The notes: generated by a model not told the origin, from the letters alone. A stretch of DNA of 64,000 nt from Micromonospora_H sonneratiae (GCF_042679305.1 NZ_JBHTMP010000023.1:41302-105301), one strand, 5' to 3'. Shown: positions 27,728 through 36,083, counted from the stretch's first letter. Numbers and translations: made by a program.

Positions 27728-28314
27728 GCCCGTCTCCTGGTGTCCTGCATCCGGGAGATGGAGGAGTTGACGTCACAACCCGCCCCCCGGTTGTACGGCA
27801 GCTTGGACAGCAGGGCACCCATGGCGCAGGTGTTGGTCAGCGCGGCGAAGGTCAGCCCGGCCCCGATGAAACCGGCCACGAACCGTACCGGCGGTAGCCA
27901 GATGCTGGCGATCACGGACAGCAGGACGATGCCTCCCGCGACCAGTCGGACCTGGCGTTCGAGGCTCCACCGCTGACGGCCGCGCTCGACCGGACCGCCG
28001 GCGGCGATCCAGGAGTTCATGCCGCCGGAGATCACGGTGGCGTCGACCATCCCGGCGTTCACCAACTTGGTGCAGGCCTGGGTGGCGCGGTTGCCGGACT
28101 GGCACATCAGCAGCACCCGGCCGCCAGCGGCATTCACGATCCGTCCCAGGTGTGCATCGACCTGGTCCAGCGGCAGGTTGATCGAACCAGCCACGTGCGC
28201 GGTTTCGAACTCGCCTGGCGTACGCACGTCGACGACCAGGACCTCAGAGTTGTTGGCCAGCAGGGCACGGGCGGTGGCGACATCGATGGAAGACGAAGCG
28301 TTCTTGGTGCTCAC
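27724..28314 (-). CDS. Rhodanese with C-terminal DUF2892 membrane domain (YgaP-like)
   Basis: 196 residues. The N-terminal rhodanese domain has the active loop CQSGNRA (LLMCQSGNRATQA), so it should form a cysteine persulfide. The C-terminus (about residues 118-175) holds two membrane helices of DUF2892 type (LVAGGIVLLSVIASIWL and FVAGFIGAGLTFAAL). E. coli YgaP has the same architecture and is a membrane sulfurtransferase. It lies 75 bp after the MBL-rhodanese gene and is coupled to SulP by ATGA overlap, so these genes form one operon. Confidence 0.92.
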   Translation of the reverse strand: MSTKNASSSIDVATARALLANNSEVLVVDVRTPGEFETAHVAGSINLPLDQVDAHLGRIVNAAGGRVLLMCQSGNRATQACTKLVNAGMVDATVISGGMNSWIAAGGPVERGRQRWSLERQVRLVAGGIVLLSVIASIWLPPVRFVAGFIGAGLTFAALTNTCAMGALLSKLPYNRGAGCDVNSSISRMQDTRRRA

Positions 28315-28389
28315 GTAATACTCCGGTCAATTGTTGGGTGGTGGGCCGGCGGGGCAGCAGAGTCGCCCCGCCGGGAATGCGGGAGATGG

Positions 28390-29727
28390 TCAGGAGGCGC
28401 GGGCGGCGACCACGTCGGCGACACCGGCACCGGTCAGGACGACGGGCTGGTACCCCTCGCGGGCCAGTAGGGTGGCGGCGATTGCGGCGCGTCGACCGCT
28501 GCCGCAGGCGACCAGCACCGGCCGCCCGGCGTCGATCTCGGTGGGTACGCCCTCGGTGATCAGGTCGGGCAGGAAACGTTCCACCGCTCCGTCCAGCCGT
28601 ACGACCGCGCGTTCGCTCGGCATCCGTACGTCGAGCACCTGGGCAGCGGGGTCGGCCAGTCGGTGGACGAAGGTGGCCACGTCGACGAGTTCGAACCGTT
28701 CGGTGGCTGCCTCGCCCAGGTCCCGGACGACACCGCGCACGCTGTCGATGCCGATCTGCGCCAGCTGGGTGATCGGCTCGGTGACGTCCTGGCCGGGCTC
28801 GGCCACGAGCACGGTGGTGGTCTGGTACGGCAGCAGCCAGCCCGCCCAACTGCCGAAGTCGATGGCCACCTCGATCCCGACGGAACCGAGTAGGAAACCG
28901 GCGGCCTGCGCGGCTCGGGGGCGGACGTCGAGCACCTGCGTGCCCTCGGGCTGATCGGCCAGGTCCGCCAGGTCGAGCTCGGGTACGGTCAGCGCTGGCA
29001 TCGGTGGCACACCCAGCGTGTTCGCCGGCCCCATGTACTGGTAGAACGCCGGAATGGGCATCGGCGCGGCAAGTAGCCGGTCGGCGAACTGCTCCACGTC
29101 GCCGACGTTCAGCAGCGGGTTGCTGGCGAGTTCCTCGCCGATGGTGGAGGTATAGCGTCCGGCGCCGGTGGCGGTGCAGAACGAGCCCTCGCCGTGTGTC
29201 GGATAGAGGGCGACGGAACTGGGCAGTCCGGCGAGGCGGTGCAGCGAACCGTGCTGGAGCTTCGCCAGCGTCCGGGCACGGGCCGGGCCCAGCAGGTCCG
29301 GCCGACCGGCCGAGGCGACCAGCAGGCTGCCGCCGGAGAACACGGCCACCGGCTCGCCGTCGATGAGCACCAGGTAGCTGGTGTGCTCAGGGGTGTGCCC
29401 GGGGGTGTGGATCGGGCGGATCGTCAGCCCGTCGTTGGCCTTGATGTCCTCGAGGTGGAACGCTGCGGTGTGCGGGTAGGCCGCAGCCGCTGCTGCGGGC
29501 AGCACCAGCTCAGCGCCGGTACGCAACGCGGCCTGTTCTCCACCGGAGACGTAGTCGTTGTGCAGGTGGGTTTCCAGCACGAACCGCAGCTCCACGTCGC
29601 GCTCGGCGGCGGCGTGCAGGAAGCGGTCGATGTCCCGCTGTGGGTCGACCAGGACACCTTTTCCCTCGTGGGTCAGCAGGTATGTCTGGTCGCCTAGCCC
29701 TGGAGTGCGGAATGACACGAGTTCCAC
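28390..29727 (-). CDS. Persulfide dioxygenase-type MBL-fold protein fused to two rhodanese domains
   Basis: I choose GTG 29727 behind GGGGAAGG (445 residues); longer starts lack support. Residues 1-240 are a metallo-beta-lactamase fold with ETHLHNDYVSGG (HxHxD) and PTHGEGSFC, as in ETHE1/CstB persulfide dioxygenases that turn persulfide sulfur into sulfite. Two rhodanese domains follow; the first lacks the catalytic Cys, the second has CGSGRR. A CstR-type palindrome lies at 29762-29777, 35 bases upstream of the start, predicting repression relieved by persulfide. It heads the operon with the rhodanese-DUF2892, SulP and carbonic anhydrase-like genes. Confidence 0.92.
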   Translation of the reverse strand: MELVSFRTPGLGDQTYLLTHEGKGVLVDPQRDIDRFLHAAAERDVELRFVLETHLHNDYVSGGEQAALRTGAELVLPAAAAAAYPHTAAFHLEDIKANDGLTIRPIHTPGHTPEHTSYLVLIDGEPVAVFSGGSLLVASAGRPDLLGPARARTLAKLQHGSLHRLAGLPSSVALYPTHGEGSFCTATGAGRYTSTIGEELASNPLLNVGDVEQFADRLLAAPMPIPAFYQYMGPANTLGVPPMPALTVPELDLADLADQPEGTQVLDVRPRAAQAAGFLLGSVGIEVAIDFGSWAGWLLPYQTTTVLVAEPGQDVTEPITQLAQIGIDSVRGVVRDLGEAATERFELVDVATFVHRLADPAAQVLDVRMPSERAVVRLDGAVERFLPDLITEGVPTEIDAGRPVLVACGSGRRAAIAATLLAREGYQPVVLTGAGVADVVAARAS

Positions 29728-29761
29728 GGTGGTCCTTCCCCTCTCTAGCGGCCCCCGGCGT

Positions 29762-29777
29762 ATACCCCCGGGGGTAA
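29762..29777. promoter_or_regulatory. CstR-type operator 1
   Basis: ATACCCCCGGGGGTAA, a near-perfect copy of the ATACCCCC-GGGGGTAT palindrome, 35 bases upstream of the GTG of the MBL-rhodanese/SulP operon. The AT-C-run/G-run-AT form matches CsoR/CstR family operators. Confidence 0.8.
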
Positions 29778-30072
29778 CCAAATCGAGTATGTGCGAATGA
29801 ACGGACATTTGCAAACCTCGGTGCCCTGCGGCCCCGCGTACCCTGTGGCCCCGCGCTGCCCGGATGTTCGTCCGGTGGCAACCGGGTGCGAATGGTCGAC
29901 GGGGTCGCCTGTCTTCGAGCGGGCCGTCGACCGGTGACCCGTGGGTCATCCGCTGTTTGCGGGTGACCCACGGGGTTCGGGGGGCGACGGAACTGGGCGG
30001 TCGGCTCGGGCTTCGCCGGGCGCGGCGGCGCGTCGTGCGACGTCGTTGCCGGCCGGCTGACTGAATCCTAAC

Positions 30073-30088
30073 ATACCCCCGGGGGTAT
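30073..30088. promoter_or_regulatory. CstR-type operator 2
   Basis: ATACCCCCGGGGGTAT, a perfect palindrome extended by C and G to 18 bases. It lies between the divergent MBL-rhodanese operon and the first CstR gene, about 85 bases upstream of the latter. Confidence 0.85.
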
Positions 30089-30122
30089 GCGAGAAGTGAT
30101 GATCATACCATGTGCCGGTTGT

Positions 30123-30140
30123 ATACCCCTCCGGGTGTAT
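30123..30140. promoter_or_regulatory. CstR-type operator 3 (imperfect)
   Basis: ATACCCCTCCGGGTGTAT, an imperfect 18-base version of the same dyad, 33 bases before the start codon of the first CstR gene. It probably serves autoregulation with operator 2. Confidence 0.7.
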
Positions 30141-30173
30141 CGTTGACGCTTGAACATCAAGGAGGGGCAGGCA

Positions 30174-30440
30174 ATGCAGGTCGACGAGGATGCGGTCGGC
30201 GACGTGATCAAACGGCTCCGCCGTGCCGAAGGTCAGATCCGTGGCGTCATCGGAATGCTGGAAACCGGCCGAGACTGTGCCGAGGTGGTGACCCAGCTCG
30301 CGGCGGTGTCCAGAGCACTGGACCGGGCCGGGTTCAAGATCATTGCTAGCGGTCTCCAGCAGTGTGTCACCGGTGCTCCCGGTGAGGACCAGAAGGCCAA
30401 CCTGGAACAGATGGAGAAGTTGTTCCTGTCGCTGGCTTAG
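30174..30440 (+). CDS. cstR: CstR-type (CsoR family) persulfide-responsive repressor
   Basis: 88 residues from ATG 30174 behind AGGAGG. The sequence follows the all-helical CsoR/RcnR (DUF156) fold: VIKRLRRAEGQIRGVIGMLETGRDCAEVVTQLAAVSRAL. Cys35 and Cys64 are present, while the histidine four residues before the second Cys in copper-sensing CsoR is glycine, which is the pattern of CstR persulfide sensors. Palindromic operators lie directly upstream (30073 and 30123), and the surrounding genes handle persulfide, supporting CstR rather than CsoR. CstR forms interprotein di- to tetrasulfide bridges and leaves DNA. Confidence 0.85.
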   Translation: MQVDEDAVGDVIKRLRRAEGQIRGVIGMLETGRDCAEVVTQLAAVSRALDRAGFKIIASGLQQCVTGAPGEDQKANLEQMEKLFLSLA

Positions 30441-30530
30441 CGGGGGGCCTGCACCCCGCTGGGATCATCGTGCCGGCATGCCGCCGGCAGATCCGCCCAT
30501 CCTCGACGTCGTTGTCGACGACCTCGCGAG

Positions 30531-31781
30531 TCACCCACCGGGGCGGGTTTCGTACATCCGCCTGGCGGCGAGCAGGCCGGAGGCTGCCGTGAGGGCGGCC
30601 ACCGCCCACGTGGCACCACGGATGCTCGTCAGGTCGGCGATCACGCCGGCGAACACCGCTCCGGCGGCGAACCCGCCGTCACGCCACAGCCGGTACACCC
30701 CCACCGCACGGGCCCGCCAGGACGGGTGCGCGACGTCGCCGATGGTCGCGAGCAGGGTGGGATAGACCATGGCGGTACCGGCGCCGAGCAGCACCGTTGC
30801 TGCGGCCCACGCCGGAAAGGTGTCGGCGGTGGCGACCAGGCCGAGCGCGACGGCCTGGGTGAGCATGCCGGAGACGATGAGCGGTTTCCGGCCGATGTGG
30901 TCGGACAGGGGACCGGTCAGGACCTGACCGAGACCCCAGATCGCGGGATACAGGGCGACCAGCACGCCGATCTGGGGCAACGACAGGCCGGCGGCGGCGA
31001 AGAGCAGCGGAAACAGCCCCCAGGCCAGACCGTCGTTGAGGTTGTTGACCATACCGACCTGGCTGGCCGAGGAGAGGGCGGGTTCCCGCCAACTGACCAG
31101 ACCCGCGATCCGCCAGGTGGACAGGGATCCGGAGTGGCCACTGTCGACAGCTCCGTCGAGGGTGGCCTCGTGCCGGGCATGCCCGCGAGTTTCCTGGACG
31201 AAGAACAACGACAGGCCCAGTCCGACCGCGATGTAGGCCGCTCCGAGCAGGAACGGGGCCGGGCGCAGTCCGAATTCCGTGGCGAGTGCACCCGTCGCCA
31301 TGGCGGTGGTGGCGACCGCGAGGTAGCCGGCAGCCTCGTTGAGACCCATCGCGAGGCCCCGACGGTGGGGTCCGACAAGGTCGATCTTCATGATGACCGT
31401 GGTGGACCAGGCAAGCCCCTGGTTGACGCCGAGCAACACGTTGGCCGCGATCACCCAGCCCCAACTGGGGGCCCAGATGAGCATGAGCGGTACGGGCAGC
31501 GCGAACAGCCAGCCGGCGATGAGCACCGGTTTGCGGCCGAACCGGTCGGACAGGGTGCCGGCGACGAAGTTGACCGCCGCCTTGGTCGCGCCGAAGGCCA
31601 GGATGTAGGTCAGCGCCGCGGTGTAGGCACTCAGGTCGAACTCCTGCTCGCCGAGCAGCGGCAGCACCGTACGTTCGGTGCCCAGTAGCCCACCGACCAG
31701 CGCGTTGACCGCGACGAGGAGGGTGAACTGGGCGATGTTCGCGCGCAGGCCCAACCGCAGCGCGGTGCCGGTCGCGGTCAC
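30531..31781 (-). CDS. Major facilitator superfamily transporter
   Basis: 416 residues from GTG 31781, with twelve predicted membrane helices. The MFS motif A is seen twice: GTLSDRFGRKPVLIAG in loop 2-3 and GPLSDHIGRKPLIVSG in loop 8-9. The substrate is unknown. It lies between the two CstR genes, downstream of and in the same direction as the second one, so it may export a sulfur compound such as sulfite or thiosulfate; this is inference. The 144 bp gap upstream holds only a degenerate operator-like stretch near 31806-31822. Confidence 0.88.
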   Translation of the reverse strand: MTATGTALRLGLRANIAQFTLLVAVNALVGGLLGTERTVLPLLGEQEFDLSAYTAALTYILAFGATKAAVNFVAGTLSDRFGRKPVLIAGWLFALPVPLMLIWAPSWGWVIAANVLLGVNQGLAWSTTVIMKIDLVGPHRRGLAMGLNEAAGYLAVATTAMATGALATEFGLRPAPFLLGAAYIAVGLGLSLFFVQETRGHARHEATLDGAVDSGHSGSLSTWRIAGLVSWREPALSSASQVGMVNNLNDGLAWGLFPLLFAAAGLSLPQIGVLVALYPAIWGLGQVLTGPLSDHIGRKPLIVSGMLTQAVALGLVATADTFPAWAAATVLLGAGTAMVYPTLLATIGDVAHPSWRARAVGVYRLWRDGGFAAGAVFAGVIADLTSIRGATWAVAALTAASGLLAARRMYETRPGG

Positions 31782-31925
31782 CGTCGAGGCTCCGAGCCGT
31801 ACCCGTGGGTCCCCCCGGATAGGTTTCCCGGGACATCGTGATGGGTGTCGTTCATCTGTGCTCTCTCCCCGTTGGTCAGGGTCTCCCCGGGGGCGCGCGT
31901 CAGCGCGACCCGGAGCCGGGGTGGC

Positions 31926-32195
31926 TCAGGCCAGGGCCAGGAACAGCTTCTCCAGTTCCTCTTCGGTCATCTCCGGCTGCTCGCCACGGTCGCGGGCGGT
32001 GCTGCAGTGCCGCAGGCCCGAGGCGATGATCTTGTAGCCGGCGCGGTCGATCGCCTTCGACGCCGCAGCGAGTTGGGTCAGCGCCGTCTGGCAGTCCTGG
32101 CCGGTCTCCATCATCTCGATCACGGCATTGAGCTGCCCACGTGCCCGCTTGAGCCGAACCAGTGCCTCAGCGGTCATCTCGGGACGAAGCTTCAT
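31926..32195 (-). CDS. Second CstR-type (CsoR family) repressor
   Basis: 89 residues from ATG 32195 behind GGAGG (GTG 32201 is an alternative). It is clearly paralogous to the repressor at 30174, sharing METGQDC and AIDRAGYKIIASGL. Cys35 and Cys64 are conserved and the CsoR copper-ligand histidine position is glycine, though a histidine directly precedes Cys64 (GLRHC). Operator 4 lies 29 bases upstream. Two paralogous sensors within 2 kb could give graded or dual-signal control of one regulon. Confidence 0.85.
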   Translation of the reverse strand: MKLRPEMTAEALVRLKRARGQLNAVIEMMETGQDCQTALTQLAAASKAIDRAGYKIIASGLRHCSTARDRGEQPEMTEEELEKLFLALA

Positions 32196-32223
32196 CTCCA
32201 CACCTCCACCTGATTGCCCCTGG

Positions 32224-32239
32224 ATACCCGAGGGGGTAT
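32224..32239. promoter_or_regulatory. CstR-type operator 4
   Basis: ATACCCGAGGGGGTAT, 29 bases upstream of the second CstR gene; an autoregulatory site is the simplest reading. Confidence 0.75.
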
Positions 32240-32303
32240 GTGCGTCAACGTTGCGAGGGTGCCCCGGTAATCCCGCGCGGTTCGCGCCGGGGTTCCGGGT
32301 TGC

Positions 32304-32672
32304 TCATCGACTCGGCGGCTGTCCCTCGATCACTGCCCGCACCTTGGCCATGTCCAGGTCGCGTACCGCCTGGATCACCTGCTCGAGTCCGGCCGGTGCG
32401 AGTGCGCCGGGCTGCGAGAAGACCAGCAATCCGTCCCGAAACGCCATCAGGGTCGGAATCGAGGCGATCCGCGCCGCAGCGGCCAGTCCGGGCTCTGCCT
32501 CCGTGTCCACCTTGCCGAACACGACGTCGGCGTGCTTCTCGCTGGCCTGCTCGAAGACCGGGCTGAAGCGGCGACACGGGCTGCACCAGGCGGCCCAGAA
32601 GTCCACCAGCACGATCCCGTTGTCGGTCACGATCTGCTCGAAGTTGTCCTGCGTCAGGGCCACGCTGGCCAT
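32304..32672 (-). CDS. Thioredoxin
   Basis: 122 residues from ATG 32672. The thioredoxin fold is recognisable with the active site WCSPC (FWAAWCSPCRRFSPVF) near residue 30 and the cis-proline segment SIPTLMAFRDG. The active site is CSPC rather than the CGPC of housekeeping thioredoxins. It sits in the sulfur island behind its own operator (32711-32726) and likely reduces persulfide or disulfide intermediates of the rhodanese and dioxygenase proteins. Divergent from the rhodanese gene. Confidence 0.92.
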   Translation of the reverse strand: MASVALTQDNFEQIVTDNGIVLVDFWAAWCSPCRRFSPVFEQASEKHADVVFGKVDTEAEPGLAAAARIASIPTLMAFRDGLLVFSQPGALAPAGLEQVIQAVRDLDMAKVRAVIEGQPPSR

Positions 32673-32710
32673 GCTGACCTCCGCTTCTCGCTGGGATGGC
32701 GATTGCCAGC

Positions 32711-32726
32711 ATACCCCCAGGGGTAT
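32711..32726. promoter_or_regulatory. CstR-type operator 5
   Basis: ATACCCCCAGGGGTAT lies 39 bases upstream of the thioredoxin gene on the minus strand and should control it. Confidence 0.8.
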
Positions 32727-32812
32727 TGTGGTGCCACTCGCCGAAGGGGCGGTGGTCCACCTGGCGTGGGTGGCGGCAACCGGCGACGGCACGCTATCGT
32801 CGCCATCAACGG

Positions 32813-32828
32813 ATACCCCGGGGGGTAT
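32813..32828. promoter_or_regulatory. CstR-type operator 6
   Basis: ATACCCCGGGGGGTAT lies 20 bases upstream of the GTG start of the single-domain rhodanese gene, overlapping the region expected to hold the promoter or the transcript start. Confidence 0.8.
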
Positions 32829-32847
32829 AAAGATCGAGGAGGAAGAC

Positions 32848-33162
32848 GTGCGAGAGGTCGACATTGCCGCCTTCGCCGTCGCCCACGCGAACGGGGCGAC
32901 GGTGATCGATGTACGGGAGCCCGTCGAGTACGCCGAGGGTCACGTCCCCGGTGCCCACTGCGTGCCGCTGGCCCAACTGCCGGCGAGCCTCGGGAGCCTG
33001 CCGCGCCACCGTACGGTCTACGCGATCTGTGCCAGTGGCAACCGCAGTCGGGTGGCCGCCGAACTGCTGGAACGGGCCGGGTTCGACGCCCGTTCGGTCG
33101 CCGGCGGCACCGCAGCCTGGGCCCGTGCCGGCCACCCCGTGACCCGGGGCAGCCGCACCTGA
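32848..33162 (+). CDS. Single-domain rhodanese (sulfurtransferase)
   Basis: 104 residues from GTG 32848 behind GAGGAGGAAG. A complete rhodanese domain: ATVIDVREPVEYAEGHVPGA at the front and the active loop CASGNRS (YAICASGNRSRVAAELL). It should move sulfane sulfur between thiosulfate or persulfide and thiol acceptors, such as thioredoxin encoded divergently. Operator 6 lies right before it, and the second persulfide dioxygenase gene follows 111 bp later with its own operator. Confidence 0.93.
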   Translation: MREVDIAAFAVAHANGATVIDVREPVEYAEGHVPGAHCVPLAQLPASLGSLPRHRTVYAICASGNRSRVAAELLERAGFDARSVAGGTAAWARAGHPVTRGSRT

Positions 33163-33210
33163 GTGCGCCCGAACAGTCCGGACCGCAACTCGGGACTTTA
33201 GGCCTTACGC

Positions 33211-33226
33211 ATACCCCCGGGGGTAT
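33211..33226. promoter_or_regulatory. CstR-type operator 7
   Basis: ATACCCCCGGGGGTAT, a perfect copy extended to 18 bases by flanking C and G, 48 bases upstream of the second MBL-rhodanese gene. Confidence 0.85.
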
Positions 33227-33273
33227 GTGATGCTAGATTTCACTGACCAACACCGATAGCTAGGGGAGTAACA

Positions 33274-34659
33274 ATGCTGTTCACCCAGTACTACCTGGAC
33301 TGCCTGTCCCAGGCGTCGTACCTGATCGCCGACGACACCACGAAGCGTGCCGTGCTGGTCGATCCGCGCCGCGACATCACCGAGTACCTCACTGACGCCC
33401 GAGCCCGTGGACTGAGCATCGAAGGCGTAATCAACACGCACTTCCACGCCGACTTCCTCGCCGGTCACCTGGAGGTGGCCGCCGCGACCGGAGCCTGGAT
33501 CGGCTACGGGCAGGCCGCCGAGACCGAATACCCGATCCGCAAGCTCGCCGACGGCGAGCGGATCCCGCTCGGCGACGTCACCCTGGAGATCATGGAAACC
33601 CCGGGCCACACCCCGGAATCCATCAGCGTCCTGGTCTACGAGCACGCCGACGACACCGTTCCGTACGGAGTGATGACCGGAGACGCGCTGTTCATCGGCG
33701 ATGTGGGCCGGCCCGACCTGCTGGCCTCCTTCGGCGTCACCGCCGACGAGTTGGGCCGGATGCTGTACGACAGCGTGCAGCACAAGCTCATGGGCCTGCC
33801 CGACGAGGTCCGGGTCTTCCCCGCCCACGGTGCCGGCTCGGCCTGCGGCAAGAACCTGTCCACCGAGCGGCAGTCCACGATCGGCGAACAGCGTCGCACC
33901 AACTACGCCTGCGCCCCGATGAGCCAGGAGCAGTTCCTCGCCCTGGTCACCGGCGGACAACCATCGGCACCCGGCTACTTCTCCTACGACGCGGTGCTCA
34001 ACCGCAAGGCCCGGGAACTGTTCGACCACGCCCGGGCAGCCCGGCCGCTCGACCCCGCCGAGTTCCTCGCCGCCCGCACATCCGGTGCCGTCGTGATCGA
34101 CACGCGCGACCCGCACGAATTCGCCACCGGCCACCTCCGCGACGCCATCAACATCCCCGCGGACGGCCGCTTCGCCGAAACCGCCGGTAGCGTCGTCGCA
34201 CCCGACCGCGCGATCCTCGTCGTGGCCCCGCAGGACCGTGAAGAGGAGATCGTCGTACGACTCGCCCGCATCGGCTTCGACAACGTCACCGGATACCTCC
34301 GCGATCCGGAGCACACGTTCCTCGACATGATCAGTGAGCTGACCCGGGCCAGCCGGCTCACCGCCACCGAACTGCGCCAGGCACTCGACCAGCCCGAACC
34401 GCCGACCGTCCTCGACGTACGCAACATCGGCGAACGCGAGCAGGGCGCCATCGAGGGATCGCTGCACATTCCCCTCGCCGAACTGCCCCGTCGCCTCGAC
34501 GAGGTACCCACCGACCGGCCGATCGTCACCCACTGCGCCGGCGGCTACCGCTCCTCGGTCGCGGCCAGCCTCCTGCGGGCCACCGGTCGGCCCGACGTGT
34601 CAGACCTGCTCGGCGGATTCGCCGCCTGGCAGGCGGCCACCCACGCCGCCACGGCGTGA
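33274..34659 (+). CDS. Persulfide dioxygenase-rhodanese fusion (second copy)
   Basis: 461 residues from ATG 33274 behind AGGGGAG. The MBL domain carries NTHFHADFLAGH (HxHxD), ETPGHTPESIS and FPAHGAGSACGK, with the metal ligands of ETHE1/BlrB/CstB enzymes. Two rhodanese domains follow; only the last has the catalytic loop (CAGGYRS). The protein is paralogous in design to the 445-residue protein at 28390-29727 but clearly diverged (different loops, longer MBL domain). It is expected to oxidise glutathione- or mycothiol-like persulfide to sulfite and pass sulfur on. Operator 7 lies upstream. Confidence 0.93.
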   Translation: MLFTQYYLDCLSQASYLIADDTTKRAVLVDPRRDITEYLTDARARGLSIEGVINTHFHADFLAGHLEVAAATGAWIGYGQAAETEYPIRKLADGERIPLGDVTLEIMETPGHTPESISVLVYEHADDTVPYGVMTGDALFIGDVGRPDLLASFGVTADELGRMLYDSVQHKLMGLPDEVRVFPAHGAGSACGKNLSTERQSTIGEQRRTNYACAPMSQEQFLALVTGGQPSAPGYFSYDAVLNRKARELFDHARAARPLDPAEFLAARTSGAVVIDTRDPHEFATGHLRDAINIPADGRFAETAGSVVAPDRAILVVAPQDREEEIVVRLARIGFDNVTGYLRDPEHTFLDMISELTRASRLTATELRQALDQPEPPTVLDVRNIGEREQGAIEGSLHIPLAELPRRLDEVPTDRPIVTHCAGGYRSSVAASLLRATGRPDVSDLLGGFAAWQAATHAATA

Positions 34660-34743
34660 CCGCCAACCACACCACCGCGCCGGTGGGGGGGCCGCGGGGT
34701 GGGCCGCCACCCACCGGGTTCCCGCAGTGCCGACCGTCGCCGG

Positions 34744-35454
34744 TCAGCGGGACAGGATGGTGACGATCTCGTCGTAGCCGCGTCGACGCGCGTGCTCCAA
34801 CGCGTCGACGCCCTCCCGGTCCGGCAGGTGGACCCGGGCGCCGGCGGCCACGAGGATCTCGGCGATCTGCTGGTACGCCCCGCTCCCGTCGCCGAGCAGC
34901 ACGCACTCCAGCAGCGCGGTCCAACCGAGGTTGTTGACGTGGTTCACGTTGATGCCCGTACGGACGACCCGCCGTACGTAGTCGACGTGGCCCCGCTCGC
35001 TGGCCGGAATGATCGAGATGCCGCCGTAGCGGTTCACGATCGTCAGGTCCGGCTCGGCGGGCAGCAGGACCTCGAGCATCGCCACGCTGCCGGTCACACC
35101 GGTCACCAGCCACGGGGTGTCGTGCTGGTCGTCGAGCGCGTCCGGGTCCGCTCCCGCCTCGACCAGGACCCGGGCTGCCTCGACCTGGTCGTTCGCGGCG
35201 GCCAGCAGCAGCGCCGTACGCCGTCGCGCGTCGCGGGCCTCAAGATCGGCGCCGGCGGCCAGTGCGGTGCGTACCCCGGTCGCGTCACCGGTGCTGGCCG
35301 CGGCGAGTAGTTGCTGGTCGGCGGTGCTGGTCATACGGTCCTCCCGGGGTGATGGGGTCGGGTCCGGCCGGGCGCAGCCGCCGGTCACGGCGACGGTGAG
35401 GGCAAGGGTGAGCAGGGTGGTGAGGGCAAGGGTGAGCAGGGTGCGGCGCTTCAC
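34744..35454 (-). CDS. Ankyrin-repeat lipoprotein
   Basis: 236 residues from GTG 35454. A lipoprotein signal peptide ends in VTGGC (Cys27), so the protein should be anchored outside the membrane. Residues 45-235 hold about five ankyrin repeats, e.g. DATGVRTALAAGADLEARD, RTALLLAAANDQVEAARVLVEAGADPD and ILVAAGARVHLPDREG. The start overlaps the stop of the response regulator gene as GTGA, so it is translationally coupled to the two-component system and may be its outer interaction partner. That role is inferred from coupling only. Confidence 0.85.
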   Translation of the reverse strand: MKRRTLLTLALTTLLTLALTVAVTGGCARPDPTPSPREDRMTSTADQQLLAAASTGDATGVRTALAAGADLEARDARRRTALLLAAANDQVEAARVLVEAGADPDALDDQHDTPWLVTGVTGSVAMLEVLLPAEPDLTIVNRYGGISIIPASERGHVDYVRRVVRTGINVNHVNNLGWTALLECVLLGDGSGAYQQIAEILVAAGARVHLPDREGVDALEHARRRGYDEIVTILSR

Positions 35455-36083
35455 AGCCGGATCAGCTTCCGTTCGACGGCGGCATGCACGGCCGCGGTAC
35501 GCGAGTCGACGCCGAGCTTGGCGTAGATGTGGACCAGGTGGGTCTTGACCGTGGCCTCGCTGATGAAGAGCAGTCGGCTGATCTCCCTGTTGGAATGGCC
35601 CCGGGCCAACAGACCGAGGATCTCCACCTCACGGGTGCTGAGGGTGGGCTGCGGACCGCGCATCCGGTCCATCAACCGGGCGGCGACCGGTGGGGACAGG
35701 ACGGTCTGTCCGGCGGCGGCGGAGTGCACGGCACGGAAGATCTCCTCGGGTGGGCAGTCCTTGAGCAGGTAGCCGGTCGCGCCGGCCTCGACCGCCCGCA
35801 TGATGTCCTCTTCGGTGTCGTACGTGGTCAGCACCAGGACGCGGGGCGGGTCCGGCAGGTCGAGCAGGTGCGCGGTGGCGGCGACACCGTCGACCCCGTC
35901 ACCGAGTTGCAGGTCCATCAGCACCACGTCGGGGCGCAGGGCGGCGGCCTGCCGTACGGCGTCGGCGGCGGTGGCCGCCTCGGCGACCACGGTCATGTCG
36001 GGTCGGCCGCCGAGCAGGGCGCGCAGGCCGGCGCGGACCACCGGATGGTCGTCGACCAGGATCAGCCGTAGCGGGCTCGTCAT
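35451..36083 (-). CDS. NarL/LuxR-type response regulator (SenR-like)
   Basis: 210 residues. The receiver domain has the acidic pocket DDH near residue 12, phospho-acceptor Asp57 (VVLMDLQLGD) and the conserved lysine in GYLLKD. The C-terminal LuxR helix-turn-helix reads LSTREVEILGLLARGHSNREISRLLFISEATVKTHL. It overlaps the histidine kinase gene (ATGA) upstream and the ankyrin lipoprotein gene downstream. The divergent GlcG/HbpS-like gene suggests the SenR function of controlling redox-stress genes including hbpS, which is inference from gene order. Confidence 0.92.
   Translation of the reverse strand: MTSPLRLILVDDHPVVRAGLRALLGGRPDMTVVAEAATAADAVRQAAALRPDVVLMDLQLGDGVDGVAATAHLLDLPDPPRVLVLTTYDTEEDIMRAVEAGATGYLLKDCPPEEIFRAVHSAAAGQTVLSPPVAARLMDRMRGPQPTLSTREVEILGLLARGHSNREISRLLFISEATVKTHLVHIYAKLGVDSRTAAVHAAVERKLIRL

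Noticed and set aside
26187..27818. 543-residue minus-strand frame over SulP
   Set aside because: A shifted frame of the clear SulP transporter on the same strand.
30174..32195. Considered copper-sensing CsoR for the two DUF156 repressors
   Set aside because: The His ligand of CsoR is replaced by Gly in both proteins and all controlled genes handle sulfur, not copper.
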